DNA of 64,000 bases from Methylobacteriaceae bacterium (GCA_947444195.1 CANEZL010000014.1:1-64000), one strand, 5' to 3'; positions 1 through 9,318 are shown, counted from the first letter of the stretch. A program made the numbers and translations. Notes: generated by a model not told the origin, from the letters alone.

Positions 1-56
1 CCCCTGATCAGCCCGGCTGCGCCACCCCGACCCGCCTTCGCCGGGCTGATCAGGGG
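1..56. repeat. 17-bp perfect inverted repeat
   Basis: Bases 1-17 are the exact reverse complement of bases 40-56, with a 22-nt spacer. The hairpin lies just outside the IS21-like end repeats at 72-120, so it may be a terminator inside a mobile element that continues off the left edge. No T-run follows, so a classical rho-independent terminator is not shown. Confidence 0.6.
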
Positions 57-71
57 CGTCCCGCCATACCC

Positions 72-120
72 ATCCAGGGGGTCAAAGTTCGACGCCGATC
101 CAGGGTCAATGTTCAACGCT
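72..120. mobile_element. End repeats of an IS21-family-like element
   Basis: Two imperfect direct copies are seen, at 72-95 and 98-120, both beginning ATCCAGGG and sharing GTCAA and GTTC blocks. Multiple short terminal repeats with a GGGGGTCAAA-type core are characteristic of IS21-family elements carrying istA/istB. The rest of the element would lie left of the window. At about 119-121 the repeats run into a truncated IS630 transposase reading frame and supply its stop codon, which suggests the IS21-type element inserted there. The family is judged from remembered end sequences only. Confidence 0.5.
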
Positions 121-642
121 GTTTGACACGTAGGCGGCCAGCAGGCGCTCGAAGAGCGGCTTGGAGACACCGTTGCCGACGTACCAGTGGCTCTCGCCGG
201 TGGCGGGTGCGACGAAGGCGGTGACGTAGAGCCACTCGTAGCGGTGACGGCCCGGCGCGGTCAGCCTGTGCCCACGCGGGGCCCAGACCCGGCGCGTGAC
301 GGGCTTCAGCCCGATGAGGTGCTCGTCTGTGCAGAAAGTGTGACCGGGCGGGCGGGCGCGCTTCTTCCTCGGCGAGGGTGGCGGCGAGTTTTTTTTGAAG
401 GCGTCCTGCGCCTCGGGACTGGCTGCGGCCGGGTTCCTCGGGCGTGGTGCCTGGATCGACCAGCCCATCGCCTGCAGCGCGTCCCAGGCCCGCTGCGGAT
501 AGACCGAGACGAGACCGAGCTCTTGCGTCATCCAGGCGGCGATCTTGGTGGTGGTCCAGACCCCGCCGTCGGGTGGCGGCGTCCCGATCATGCCCGACGA
601 GAGACGGAAGAGTGCCACCGCCTTGCCGGAGCGGGTGCCTGC
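121..642 (-). pseudogene. IS630-family transposase remnant, truncated at both ends
   Basis: The open frame shows the linker and first part of the DDE domain of an IS630-type transposase: a GVWTTTKIAAWM segment, the PQRAWDALQAMGW region, the PEAQDAF segment and the TDEHLIGLKP stretch that holds the first catalytic aspartate, then RHRYEWLY. The N-terminal helix-turn-helix is missing because the frame closes at the junction with the IS481 fragment near 643. The C-terminal catalytic residues are missing because IS21-like repeats interrupt it near 120. A complete member is about 340 residues; only about 170 remain. It cannot be functional. Confidence 0.75.
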
Positions 643-646
643 TTAG

Positions 647-865
647 TTTGCCGGCTTCGGCATCACGGTCGAGCGCGTCATGACCGGCAACGGCTCCGCC
701 TACAAAAGCTTCCTGCTCCACACCACGCTCGCCAACCACGGCATCCGCCACAAGCGAACGTGGCCCTACATGCTGCAGACCAACGGCAAGGCCGGCGCTT
801 TATCCAGACGAGCCTGCACGAATGGCTTTACCCCAGACCCTACCTCTCCTCGCAGGCGCACAGCT
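647..865 (+). pseudogene. IS481-family transposase fragment with a frameshift
   Basis: In frame from 647 the translation gives FGITVERVMTGNGSAYKS and then HKRTWPYMLQTNGKAG, a recognisable part of the integrase (rve) core of an IS481-type transposase, including the D in the TGNGSAY region. Near 794-798 the frame changes, and the expected continuation RFIQTSLHEWLYPRPY is found one frame over. This fits loss of a single base (GGCCGGCGC where GGCCGAGCGC is expected). Both ends are missing. It belongs to a different IS481 subgroup from the pseudogene at 4823. Confidence 0.7.
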
Positions 866-1369
866 GTGACGCTAGGGCTATGCGACGACGACAGCCGCTG
901 GCCCCCCTCAGCCCTCGGCGGGCAATCACCCACAAGCAGGACCCCCAAGGACAACTTCTTTGGAAACGAAAGCCAGCTGATCCTCCCAATTAGCCCGATC
1001 CGAAGCCGACCGAGCCGGTCATTTCGGATCTGCGCGGGTACCAGCGCCCTTCGAAGAGTCAGGGCTGCGCACGCCGCGCTGCGGAGGACGGAAACGCAGG
1101 ATGAATTATCGTCAGGCACTACGCATGCCGGCTCCTACGAGCATGCTAAAAACCGGACACGGCACTTTCCGATTTCTAAGGTTTTTATTTAAAAATTCAC
1201 TGAGGAGAAGATTATATCAGAAAATAAATGAATAATAACTCCAAATCATGTCGTTCGGTGCGGAATTTCTCACAGCTTGACGGTTTTCGATATTGAATAC
1301 AGAGTGAACGAAATTCTCGAACATACCTGCGATTCGGTTGGGCTCCCGGCGCAAGGCAGTCATAAGCCT
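866..1369. other. Gene-free, relatively AT-rich stretch upstream of the protease
   Basis: No open frame here looks like a protein I recognise. Bases 1150-1330 are clearly AT-richer than the rest of the window, with A/T runs around 1180-1240. A TTGACG at 1277-1282 could be a -35 element of a promoter for the protease at 1414, but no convincing -10 box at the right distance could be fixed. Confidence 0.5.
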
Positions 1370-1393
1370 GTGCCGGATGCGAAGATCCGGCAC
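1370..1393 (+). promoter_or_regulatory. Leader hairpin just upstream of the protease ribosome binding site
   Basis: GTGCCGGAT at 1370-1378 pairs perfectly with ATCCGGCAC at 1385-1393 around a 6-nt loop. The stem ends 9 nt before the GGGAGGG ribosome binding site (1403-1409) of the gene starting at 1414. In the mRNA it would sit in the 5' leader, where it could affect stability or translation. Function is inferred from position only. Confidence 0.45.
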
Positions 1394-1413
1394 TTCTTCG
1401 ATGGGAGGGTCTC

Positions 1414-4400
1414 ATGTCTGGTTCCAAGATGAGTTCCGGCGGCCTCAAGTCCCGCCCAAGTGCCGATGATGAGGATGCAAATCTATTTGTCTTCGCTGAC
1501 CTGAACGGCAAGTTCTCGTACACCGCCGGCGCAGGCATCAGCGGTGATTCGAGGCCCTCGACATCCGGCGCTGCATCGAGTGCCGTCGAATCTGGATCGG
1601 TTTCTTCGATTGCCGTTCTCGCATATGCCGGGGATGCGGAGACGAGAGCGGCTATACCGGCAGCGACGTCGATCTCCATCGACAACGCATTGCCGACTGA
1701 TCCGTTGCTGAATCAGCAGTGGCACCTCGGAAATTCCGTCACCGGGCTCCGCGACCTGAACGTCCGCCAAGTTTGGAATCCGACCTCCGGCACCGGCTAC
1801 ACCGGCGCAGGTACGCGAACCGTGGTGATCGACGACGGATTTGATTACAATCACGTCGACCTGTCTCCCAACTACAATACCGCACTCGATTTCGACTTCG
1901 AGAGCAACACCAACGATGCCGCGCCGAGAGCGGCATCGGACAACCACGGCACGGCCGTGATGGGGATTATCGGCGCCGCCGCCAACAACGTCGGCGCCGT
2001 CGGTGTGGCCTATGGTACGGATCTGGTGGGCTACCGCACCTACGGTTTCATCTCGGATGCTTGGCTTCAGGATATCCGTGATGCGATCTTCTATTCCGGA
2101 ACCAACGCTGCTGGCGATGTGGTCAACATCAGTCAGGGCATTGCGAACGACACGAACAGCGAATTCGGCGTCGGATACAATGCCGTCCGCTTTGATGAGA
2201 TCGAGTCCTCGATTGGTACGGCCGTCACCCAGGGCCGCAACGGGCTTGGAACGACCATCGTCAAGTCGGCCGGCAATTCGCGGTCCGCGGATTTCGATGT
2301 GAACGCCGACGACTGGACCAACGACACGCGGCAGGTTGTCGTCGCGGCCGTCGACCAGAACGGCTTCGTCTCGAACTACTCCAGCTACGGCGCCGCGGTG
2401 CTGATCTCGGGCTTCGGCACTCCGGGACAGGTAGTGACGACCGATCGTAGCGGATCGGCAGGATACAACACCGCGTCCGGATCGGCGGGCGACTATACGT
2501 CGGGCTTCAACGGAACCTCTTCCGCCGCTCCCATGGTCACCGGTGTGACGGCTCTGATGTACGACGCCAACGCGTCGCTCGGCTGGCGCGACGTTCAGCA
2601 GATTCTCGCTCATTCGGCGACTCAGGTAGGCTCCGCCATGGGCGCCACCCGTAGCGGGGCGGAACGCTACAACTGGGAGTGGAATGGCGCGCAGACCTGG
2701 AACGGCGGCGGCCTGCATTTCAGTGCCGATTACGGCTACGGCTTGGTGAACGGCCTGGCCGCGGTCCGGCTCTCCGAGAGTTGGCTGCGGGCCGGGCAAT
2801 CGGCTCAGACCAGTTCGAACGAGTTCTCCAACACCATGGACATGTTGAACACGTCCACGGTGATTCCCGACGGCAACGCATCGGGTCTGACCTTCACGGG
2901 CGCGGCCTCATTCAACGACATCGTCGAGCGGGTCACGGTCACGCTCGCCTTCTCAACGACCTTTACCGGCGATCTCGGACTCTACCTGACGTCGCCGACG
3001 GGCCACGTCACCACACTCATCGCCAACACCGGCGGCGGCAACGACTTCAACGGAACGTGGACTTTCGAAAGTCAGGCCTATCGCGGCGAGCGTTCCGCCG
3101 GAACCTGGACTGTCCGGGTCGTAGACGATGCTGCGGGTGACGCTCTCACGGTTTCCGACATCGTTGTTCGGACGTACGGAAATTTCACCACCCAAGATCG
3201 CTACGTCTACACGAACGAGTATGCCAACTACGCCGGCGTCGGCGGCCACAATCAGACCATCACCGACGCCAATGGCGGTATCGACGAGATCAACGCCGCA
3301 GCCGTCACGACAGGTTCGGTTATCAACCTGCAATCCGGTCAGAGCGGCGTGATCGCTGGCCGGACCATGACCATCGCCGCGGGAACCGTGATCGAGAACG
3401 CCCATGGCGGCGACGGCAACGACACCATTACGGGCAACGACGCCAGCAACCAACTGTTCGGCAATCGCGGTAACGACGTGCTGTATGGCGGCGCCGGCGT
3501 GGACCAACTCTGGGGCGACGACGGCGATGACAGCCTGTTCGGCGGAACCGGCGCCGATGCGCTGCACGGAGGCGCTGGCTTCGACTATGCGCGCTATGAC
3601 AACGCGACTGCTGGGGTGACAGCTGTGCTGTTCCTGCCTTCCGTCAACACTGGCGAGGCGCAGGGAGATACCTATGATAGCATCGAGGGAATTTTCGGAT
3701 CGGCGTTCGATGACAATCTTCAGGGAACCAACAGCGGCAATACGATCCTCGGTCTAGCCGGCAGCGACTTGATCTTCGGCCTCGCCGGTGGCGACGCGCT
3801 CTATGGCGATGCAGGTGACGACCATCTGTGGGGCGGGCTGGGCACGGATTACGTCAGCGGGGGCTCCGGGTTCGACTATGTCCGCTTCGACTATGCGACG
3901 GTCGGGGTCACGGCGCGGCTCGACAATGCCGGCGGTTCGACCGGCGAGGCGGCTGGAGATTATTATGTCGAGGTCGAGGGCCTGATCGGGTCGGCCTACG
4001 CAGACATTCTGGTCGGCGACAATGCAGGCAATACCGTGCTTGGCCTTGATGGCGCGGACGCTATCTTCGGTCTCTTCGGCAACGACGCGCTGGTGGGGGG
4101 CGACGGTGACGACAGCATCTGGGGTGACGGTGGCACCGACTATATCGACGGCGGATCGGGCTTCGATTACACGCGCTACGATTTTGCTGGCAGTGGTGTC
4201 GTTGTCGACCTCTCGACAGGCATTGGATCAGGCGGCGAAGCCGATGGCGATTATATGGTCAACATAGAAGGCATTGTCGGCTCGGAATATGCTGACTATC
4301 TAGTTGGAAGCTCTACCAACAATTTCATCTTCGCCGGGAGCGGAAACGACATCATCTTTGGCAACCGGGGGTCTGACAACGTTTCCGGTGGAATCGGAGC

Positions 4401-4632
4401 CGATACGTTCGCATTCCGGGCCGCGGATTTCGAGAGTGGAGTCTACGACAACATTATCGACTTCAGTCTCACCGAGGGTGATGTCATCACGATCATCGGC
4501 GTTAACCGTGCGACAATGCAGTTCTACGATACACCCAGTGGGGCGCAGATCAGCGGTACGAACGGTAACGGTGGAATCGTCGTCGCTGGGATGAGCTTGG
4601 CTAACCTAGAACAAAGTATCTACTTCATCTAA
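1414..4632 (+). CDS. Type I-secreted subtilisin-like serine protease with P domain and RTX repeats
   Basis: This 1072-residue protein is predicted to be an extracellular calcium-dependent protease. The peptidase S8 domain spans about residues 100-455, with catalytic Asp near 140 (VVIDDG), His178 (DNHGTAV), oxyanion Asn near 288 (KSAGNS) and Ser369 (GTSSAAP). A proprotein-convertase-type P domain follows (about 470-590, ending [10 protein letters not shown] and [10 protein letters not shown]). A serralysin-like linker and many GGxGxD nonapeptides follow from about 663. There is no N-terminal Sec signal; the C-terminus ([12 protein letters not shown], final SIYFI) fits a type I secretion signal. 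No transporter genes lie nearby. The ATG at 1414 has a strong GGGAGGG site 4 nt upstream. The gene is AT-richer than the core genes and is flanked by IS remnants, suggesting acquisition by transfer. Substrate is unknown. Confidence 0.9.
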   Translation: MSGSKMSSGGLKSRPSADDEDANLFVFADLNGKFSYTAGAGISGDSRPSTSGAASSAVESGSVSSIAVLAYAGDAETRAAIPAATSISIDNALPTDPLLNQQWHLGNSVTGLRDLNVRQVWNPTSGTGYTGAGTRTVVIDDGFDYNHVDLSPNYNTALDFDFESNTNDAAPRAASDNHGTAVMGIIGAAANNVGAVGVAYGTDLVGYRTYGFISDAWLQDIRDAIFYSGTNAAGDVVNISQGIANDTNSEFGVGYNAVRFDEIESSIGTAVTQGRNGLGTTIVKSAGNSRSADFDVNADDWTNDTRQVVVAAVDQNGFVSNYSSYGAAVLISGFGTPGQVVTTDRSGSAGYNTASGSAGDYTSGFNGTSSAAPMVTGVTALMYDANASLGWRDVQQILAHSATQVGSAMGATRSGAERYNWEWNGAQTWNGGGLHFSADYGYGLVNGLAAVRLSESWLRAGQSAQTSSNEFSNTMDMLNTSTVIPDGNASGLTFTGAASFNDIVERVTVTLAFSTTFTGDLGLYLTSPTGHVTTLIANTGGGNDFNGTWTFESQAYRGERSAGTWTVRVVDDAAGDALTVSDIVVRTYGNFTTQDRYVYTNEYANYAGVGGHNQTITDANGGIDEINAAAVTTGSVINLQSGQSGVIAGRTMTIAAGTVIENAHGGDGNDTITGNDASNQLFGNRGNDVLYGGAGVDQLWGDDGDDSLFGGTGADALHGGAGFDYARYDNATAGVTAVLFLPSVNTGEAQGDTYDSIEGIFGSAFDDNLQGTNSGNTILGLAGSDLIFGLAGGDALYGDAGDDHLWGGLGTDYVSGGSGFDYVRFDYATVGVTARLDNAGGSTGEAAGDYYVEVEGLIGSAYADILVGDNAGNTVLGLDGADAIFGLFGNDALVGGDGDDSIWGDGGTDYIDGGSGFDYTRYDFAGSGVVVDLSTGIGSGGEADGDYMVNIEGIVGSEYADYLVGSSTNNFIFAGSGNDIIFGNRGSDNVSGGIGADTFAFRAADFESGVYDNIIDFSLTEGDVITIIGVNRATMQFYDTPSGAQISGTNGNGGIVVAGMSLANLEQSIYFI
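3568..4383 (+). repeat. Intragenic repeat modules (97 residues, 291 bp) in the RTX part of the protease
   Basis: Residues 719-815 and 816-912 are two modules of exactly 97 residues that begin GGxGFDYxR and contain GVTAxL, a TGEAxGDxY segment, an IEG/VEG segment and two RTX nonapeptide clusters. A third, shortened copy starts at residue 913 (base 4150). The copies are diverged, so the duplication is old or has been maintained by selection. Confidence 0.8.
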
Positions 4633-4822
4633 ATTTAATATACGAATGCCATAATTTGCAGCCATACTCGATCGCAAAGCGGTGGAGCATGGCTGTAGAC
4701 GTTTCGGTCTCGGAACCGCTGTCAGTTGCCCGATTGCGGCTCGGTGTGGAGCAAGCACTGCTCGAAGCAAAGCTTGCTAGATGTTTGATCCTGGGGTTTG
4801 ATGGTGCCGACTTCACGCCTGC

Positions 4823-5825
4823 GTGGAGGGACGCGCCATGGGCCAGGTTCTTCACGCCCGCGCCACCACGACGGAGGCGGTCCGTCGCGCGGTCCAGCAC
4901 GGTCAAGCGAGCCCGAGGGCGCTGGCCAAACGCTACGGCATTGATCCGAAGACCGCGGCCAAGTGGCGGGCGCGCAGTTCGGTCGCCGATCGGCGCACCG
5001 GGCCGAAGGTGGTGCACGCGACCGTGCTGTCCGTCGAGGCGGAGGCTGTCGTGGTCGCCTTCCGCCGACACACCCTGCTGCCGCTCGACGACTGCCTCTA
5101 CGTCCTCCAGGCCACGATCCCGCACCTGGCCCGATCCTCGCTGCACCGCTGCCTGCAGCGCCACGGGATCAGCCAACTGCCCGAGCTGGACGGGGGCGAG
5201 CCGAAGCGGTCGCGGTTCAAGGTCTACCCGCCCAGTTCCTTCCACATCGACATCGCCGAATCGACATCGCCGAGGTGCACACGGCGGAGGGCCGGCTGTA
5301 CCTGTTCGTGGCCATCGATCGCACGACCAAGTTCGCCTTCGTCGAACTGCACGAGCGACCCACGCGCCGCGTAGCCGGTGACTTCCTGCGCCACCTGATC
5401 GCCGCCGTGCCCTGCCGGGTGCACACGGTTCTCACCGACAACGGCACCCACTTCACCACGCCCGGCAACGTCGCCTCGGCAGCCTCACTCATCAAGGAAG
5501 CCATCGCGGCCGGCGAGACGTTCCGCGCCCACAGCTTCGAGGCGGCCTGCGCGCGCAACGACGTCGAGCACCGTCTGACCAAACCGCGCCATCCCTGGAC
5601 GAACGGTCAGGTCGAGCGGATGAACCGCACGATCGAGGAGGCGACTGTCAGGGGCTACCATTATGACGGCCACGCGCAGAGCTACGAGCGCATCTGGCCG
5701 ACTTCATCGCCGCCTCAAGCCCCTGCGCGGGCTCACCCCGTTCGAGGCGATCTGCAAAGCATGAACGGCCGAGCCCGGCCGCTTCACGCTCAACCCGCTC
5801 CACCAAATGCCGGGACCAAACAGTA
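4823..5825 (+). pseudogene. IS481-family transposase, frameshifted
   Basis: The N-terminal part reads MGQVLHARATTTEAVRRA, then LAKRYGIDPKTAAKW (helix-turn-helix), LLPLDDCLYVLQ and FHIDIAE, typical of the IS481 subgroup. A 14-bp tandem duplication at 5246-5273 shifts the frame by +2, and the catalytic core continues in the next frame (LYLFVAIDRTTKFAFVEL, then VLTDNGTHF, then HPWTNGQVERMNRTIEEA). Near 5680 the C-terminal part is again out of frame and lacks about six codons: ADFIAA is followed directly by LKPLRGLTPFEAIC in another frame. TGTTTGATC at 4782 may mark the left end of the element; no matching right end is visible. The transposase is inactive. Confidence 0.85.
5246..5273 (+). repeat. 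14-bp tandem duplication inside the IS481 transposase
   Basis: ATCGACATCGCCGA occurs at 5246-5259 and again at 5260-5273. Removing one copy joins the two reading frames into the expected sequence FHIDIAEVHTAEGRLYLFVA. The duplication is therefore the inactivating mutation at this point. Confidence 0.9.
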
Positions 5826-5850
5826 GAGCCATTCCCTTTCGAGTTGGCTC

Positions 5851-6813
5851 TTAGGCATCGTATCCAGCAGCGGTGAGGTAGTTTCGGCATTTGTCTGGTC
5901 GGACAGCGGCGCATGCGTCCTCGATGGCGGTGGTCAGGTCGGTGGCGGTCCGTGCAGCAGCTGTCCGGAGGAGGGCTTTGAGCTTGGCTAAGACCTGCTC
6001 GATCGGATTGAAGTCGGGACTGTAGGGCGGGCTATAGAGAACCTGTGCGCCGACCGTCTCGATGGCCTCGCGCACCCCGGCGACCTTGTGGGCGTTCGAA
6101 TTGTCGAGGATGACGGTGTCACCGGGCCTCAGCACCGGAGCCAAGGTGTCGGTGACGTAGGCGCGGAAGCGCATACCATTCGTGGTTTCATCGAAGACGC
6201 TTCTGGCGATCAGTTCCGTGGCGGGCAGGGCGGCGGTGATGGTGGTGGTCGTGTAGTAGTGCCCGTGGGGCACGGCGATCCGGCAGCGCTGACCGCACGG
6301 AGCACGACCATAGCGGCGGACCATCTTCGTCGTGGCGGCCGTCTCGTCGAGGAAAACTAGGCGATCCGGATCGAGTTCGGATTGGTGATTGAACCAGTCC
6401 GCGCTCGCGCGCGGCCCTCACATCCGACCGCTCCTGCTCGGCCGCGTGGACGGCCCCTTTTTACGGGTGATCACATGCCGGGCGAAGAAGCGTGACAGGC
6501 TGCCCGTGCTGGCCCGGACGCCGCGTTCCGAGAGCCTGTCGCGCAGTTCCCGCAGGAAGGAGAGCGGGTATTCTTCGTTGAGCCGAAGGATCAGGGCGGC
6601 CTGCGCTTCCAAACGCCGCGAGTTGCGGTCGCCGCCCATGGGCCTGGGCGCAATCTGCTCGTCCTGTCGGAAGCGCTGATACAACGGACCGCGCTGGCCG
6701 CCCCAACACCGAAGCGTTTGGCCGCCTGACGCCGCGATGCACCCGCTTCAATCGCGGCGACCACGCGCTCACGCAGATCGACCGACAGGGCTGAAGGCGT
6801 GGCAATCCTCCAT
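5851..6813 (-). pseudogene. IS630-family transposase with several frameshifts
   Basis: Read right to left, pieces of one IS630 transposase follow each other: an N-terminal LSVDLRERVVAAIEAGASRR-type segment near 6780 in one frame, IAPRPMGGDRNSRRL and LRDRLSERGVRASTGSLSRF in a second (6418-6684), EQERSDVRAARER in a third, and the catalytic domain LVFLDETAATTK, TVILDNSNAHK, YSPPYSPDFNPIEQVLAKLK at 5851-6370. Shifts lie near 6788, at a run of G next to AAAAA near 6452, and near 6408. The DDE residues are present but on separate frames, so no complete protein can be made. The C-terminus at 5851 appears intact. Confidence 0.8.
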
Positions 6814-7012
6814 CACAAGCCCGTCCAGTGAAGCACACGCCGGCCAGATCGCCTACCCCACGCGATCCAACCCGACAGGGAACGGCTCCAGTCGGGTGGA
6901 ACGGACTGGCACGGAGACCGCCTGCCTCCACCCTATGCCAAATCACTTCTCCGTGCCGCCCGCTGCCGGATGACACGGAGATATTGTCGAACGGGTTGAG
7001 TGGGTTAGCGTT

Positions 7013-7525
7013 TTAAAGACGGTAGCGGATCTGGTCGGTCCAGAAGCGCTCCAGGCGGCCCAGCGCCTGGTTGAGGCGGTCGAACTCGTCCATGGAGATG
7101 CCGCCGATCGGGGTGATCGTGCGGGCGTGCTTCTCGTAGAGCCCCTGGATGATGTCGTGGATCGCCCGGCCCTTGTCGGTGAGGCTGATGCGCACCGAGC
7201 GCCGGTCGGTCTTGGAGCGGGCGTGGTGGAGGAAGCCGGCCTCGACGAGCTTCTTCACGTTGTAGGAGACGTTCGAGCCGAGATAGTAGCCCTTCGTGCG
7301 CAGCTCGCTCGCGGTCAGTTCCTTGTCGCCGATGTTGTAGAGCAGCAGGGCCTGGACGCTGTTGACGTCCTCGCGGTCGCGGCGCTCGAACTCGTCCTTG
7401 ATCACGTCGAGGAGGCGGCGGTGCAGCCGCTCGACGAGGTGGAGCGCCTCCAGATAGGGCACCGCCGCGGGGGCGGCCTCGGGAGCGGCGGTCGTCTCGG
7501 CGATCTTCTTGGCCTGGGATTTCAT
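7013..7525 (-). CDS. ldtR: MarR-family winged-helix regulator, LdtR type
   Basis: This 170-residue protein has an alanine-rich N-terminal tail, then a MarR-type winged helix (about residues 45-150) containing LTASELRTKGYYLGSNVSYN and the wing ARSKTDRRSVRISLT. The sequence matches the conserved rhizobial/Liberibacter LdtR group, which controls an L,D-transpeptidase and is known to respond to small ligands. It has roughly the usual length for that group. The gene is followed upstream, on the same strand, by a DUF6163 membrane protein gene, a neighbour I associate with this family. A perfect palindrome at 7634-7653, upstream of the start codon, is a candidate operator for autoregulation. DNA target and ligand are inferred from the family. 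Confidence 0.8.
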   Translation of the reverse strand: MKSQAKKIAETTAAPEAAPAAVPYLEALHLVERLHRRLLDVIKDEFERRDREDVNSVQALLLYNIGDKELTASELRTKGYYLGSNVSYNVKKLVEAGFLHHARSKTDRRSVRISLTDKGRAIHDIIQGLYEKHARTITPIGGISMDEFDRLNQALGRLERFWTDQIRYRL

Positions 7526-7633
7526 GATGTGCTCGCCCGATGCTTGTTGTCGGTCGCCGTGTTCGACGCCGCTTATGGGGCTAAGCTACGGGCCGGGGAT
7601 GAAAGGCGCTTTAAGCGACAGGATGAATTCGCG

Positions 7634-7653
7634 ATTTACCTCTGTCGGTAAAT
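7634..7653. promoter_or_regulatory. Palindromic candidate operator upstream of ldtR
   Basis: ATTTACC (7634-7640) and GGTAAAT (7647-7653) form a perfect 7-bp inverted repeat with a 6-nt spacer, a usual geometry for a MarR-family dimer. A further half site ATTTACCG lies at 7683-7690. The site is about 110 bp upstream of the ldtR start codon. Binding is inferred. Confidence 0.45.
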
Positions 7654-7684
7654 GCAAAATGAAGCGAAAGCGACAAGCTTCCAT

Positions 7685-8113
7685 TTACCGCATTTCGCGC
7701 GCCGCAAACCAGGACAGCAGGAAGTAGATCAGCACAATACTCACCTGTGCTGCGATCAACGGAACCGAGGTCGGCACGAGCTGCGGCGTCAGCAGCGCCA
7801 GGGTGACGGCCGAGGTCACCGCGAGCAGCCAGATCACGCCGCCCCAGGCGCTGGTCAGCCACAGGCCGACGGCGGCGGTGGCGTCGATGACCGCGAAGTA
7901 GACGATGGCGGCCTGCCGCCCGGGCGGCTCGGCCTCGAACGGGCGACCCCCCGGCACGGCGTCGAGGATCGCCATCCAGGACAGCACGCTCTTGGCGAGC
8001 CAGGCGAGCGCGGTGAGGCGCATCAGCCAGATCAGCGCCGTGTCCCAGTTCGTCTTGGGCGATTGCGCGCCGCGCTCGATGCGGTCGCCCCTCATGCCTG
8101 CCTCGCGCATCAC
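7685..8113 (-). CDS. DUF6163-family integral membrane protein
   Basis: A 142-residue protein with about four hydrophobic segments (around LIWLMRLTALAWLAKSVLSW, a second near residues 70-85, then VIWLLAVTSAVTLALL and VSIVLIYFLLSWFA), so it is probably an inner-membrane protein. It resembles the uncharacterised DUF6163 group of Hyphomicrobiales. Its function is unknown. It lies on the same strand as ldtR, which is downstream, but the 159-bp gap with a candidate operator suggests ldtR also has its own promoter. The start is a GTG followed directly by ATG; an ATG six codons in (8095) is an alternative. Confidence 0.7.
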   Translation of the reverse strand: MMREAGMRGDRIERGAQSPKTNWDTALIWLMRLTALAWLAKSVLSWMAILDAVPGGRPFEAEPPGRQAAIVYFAVIDATAAVGLWLTSAWGGVIWLLAVTSAVTLALLTPQLVPTSVPLIAAQVSIVLIYFLLSWFAAREMR

Positions 8114-8125
8114 GCCGCGCCCATC

Positions 8126-9193
8126 TCAGCCGAAATCCGGTTCGGGCCGGCCCGTGGGGCCGAACGCCGCCTCCACCGCCGCGCGGTCGACGGCGGCGAG
8201 GTCGGCGGGCTGCCAGGCCGGCCGGTTGTCCTTGTCCACGAGCACCGCGCGCACGCCCTCGAAGAAGTCGTGCCCCGCCATGACGCGGGTGACGAGGCGG
8301 TACTCCGCCCGGATCGCCTCCAAGAGGCTCAGGCCGGGCCCGCGGCGCATCTGCGCCAGGGCGATGCACAGGCTGGTCGGGCTGCGACCGCGCATCAGCC
8401 CGGCGGCCTCGCGCGCGAAGGGGTCGGCCTCGGCCTCGAGGCGGGCCAGAATCTCCGCGACGTCCGGGGCGTCGAAGCAGCGGTCGATCAGGGCGCGCGC
8501 CTCCGCGACGGGGCCGGGGGGCGGGGCGAAGCCGGAGACGCCGAGGGCCGATTCCAGCGGTTCGCCATCGGCGAGGGCATCGAGGATCGCCGCGAAGGCG
8601 GTCTCGGGGGCGGCGTGCGTGGCGAGGCCGAGCGCCCGGGCATCCCCCGGCCCGATCCGGGCGCCGGTGAGCGCCAGGTAGGTGCCCGTATGGCCGGGCA
8701 GGCGCGGCAGCGCGTGGGTCATGCCCACATCCGGAAACAGGCCGATCCCGACCTCGGGCATGGCGAACTGGTAGGACTCGGCCGCGACCCGGGCGGCCCC
8801 GTGCAGGGAGAGGCCGACGCCGGCCCCCATCACCACCCCCGCGATCAGGCTGACGACGGGCTTCGGATAGGTCCCGATCCGGGCGATCAGGCCGTACTCC
8901 GCCTGCCAGAACGCGAAGACGTCGTCCCAGCGCCCCGCCGTGCCGCAGGCATGGATGTGGCGGATGTCGCCGCCCGCGCAGAAGGCCCGGGCGCTCCCGC
9001 GCAGGGCGATGCGGCGCACGCCCGGATCCTCGGCCCAGGCGTCGAGCCGCGCGTGGAGGGCGCGGATCATCGGCAGCGACAGGGCGTTCAGGGCGCGCGG
9101 CCGGTCGAGGGTCACGAGGCCCAGCGCCCCGCGCCGCTCGAAGCGGATCTCGTCACTGCCCGTATCCGATGCGCTCACGCCGGCCGCCTCCAT
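8126..9193 (-). CDS. Enoyl-CoA hydratase/isomerase family, probable 3-hydroxyisobutyryl-CoA hydrolase
   Basis: This 355-residue crotonase-fold protein has the conserved start of the fold (GLVTLDRPRALNALS), the oxyanion-hole region FCAGGDIRHI and VVMGAGVGLSLHG, and the segment MPEVGIGLFPDVGMTHALPR, which together with its length marks the 3-hydroxyisobutyryl-CoA hydrolase branch. That enzyme releases 3-hydroxyisobutyrate in valine degradation. Ordinary enoyl-CoA hydratases are shorter, about 260 residues. It is cytoplasmic. The stop is 12 nt from the start of the DUF6163 gene on the same strand, so the two may be cotranscribed. No other valine pathway genes are nearby, so the exact acyl-CoA substrate is inferred. 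Confidence 0.85.
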   Translation of the reverse strand: MEAAGVSASDTGSDEIRFERRGALGLVTLDRPRALNALSLPMIRALHARLDAWAEDPGVRRIALRGSARAFCAGGDIRHIHACGTAGRWDDVFAFWQAEYGLIARIGTYPKPVVSLIAGVVMGAGVGLSLHGAARVAAESYQFAMPEVGIGLFPDVGMTHALPRLPGHTGTYLALTGARIGPGDARALGLATHAAPETAFAAILDALADGEPLESALGVSGFAPPPGPVAEARALIDRCFDAPDVAEILARLEAEADPFAREAAGLMRGRSPTSLCIALAQMRRGPGLSLLEAIRAEYRLVTRVMAGHDFFEGVRAVLVDKDNRPAWQPADLAAVDRAAVEAAFGPTGRPEPDFG

Positions 9194-9251
9194 GCCGGGC
9201 GGTTAGAGGCCGCCGGGAAGGCCGCGTCAACCGCGGCCGGCCGGCGCCCGA

Positions 9252-9288
9252 CCGGGCGGGGTTCGCCCGGCCGGGCGGGGTTCGCCCG
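9252..9288. repeat. Tandem duplication of an 18-bp hairpin sequence
   Basis: CCGGGCGGGGTTCGCCCG occurs at 9252-9269 and again at 9271-9288, one base apart. Each copy can fold on itself (CGGGCG with CGCCCG). It lies in the divergent gap between the hydrolase gene and hemB. Confidence 0.7.
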
Positions 9289-9318
9289 CCCGGCCGGATG
9301 TGCTAGCGCTTTCCGATC

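Noticed and set aside
1483-2799. Antisense frame opposite the protease
   Set aside because: Shadow of the protease reading frame.
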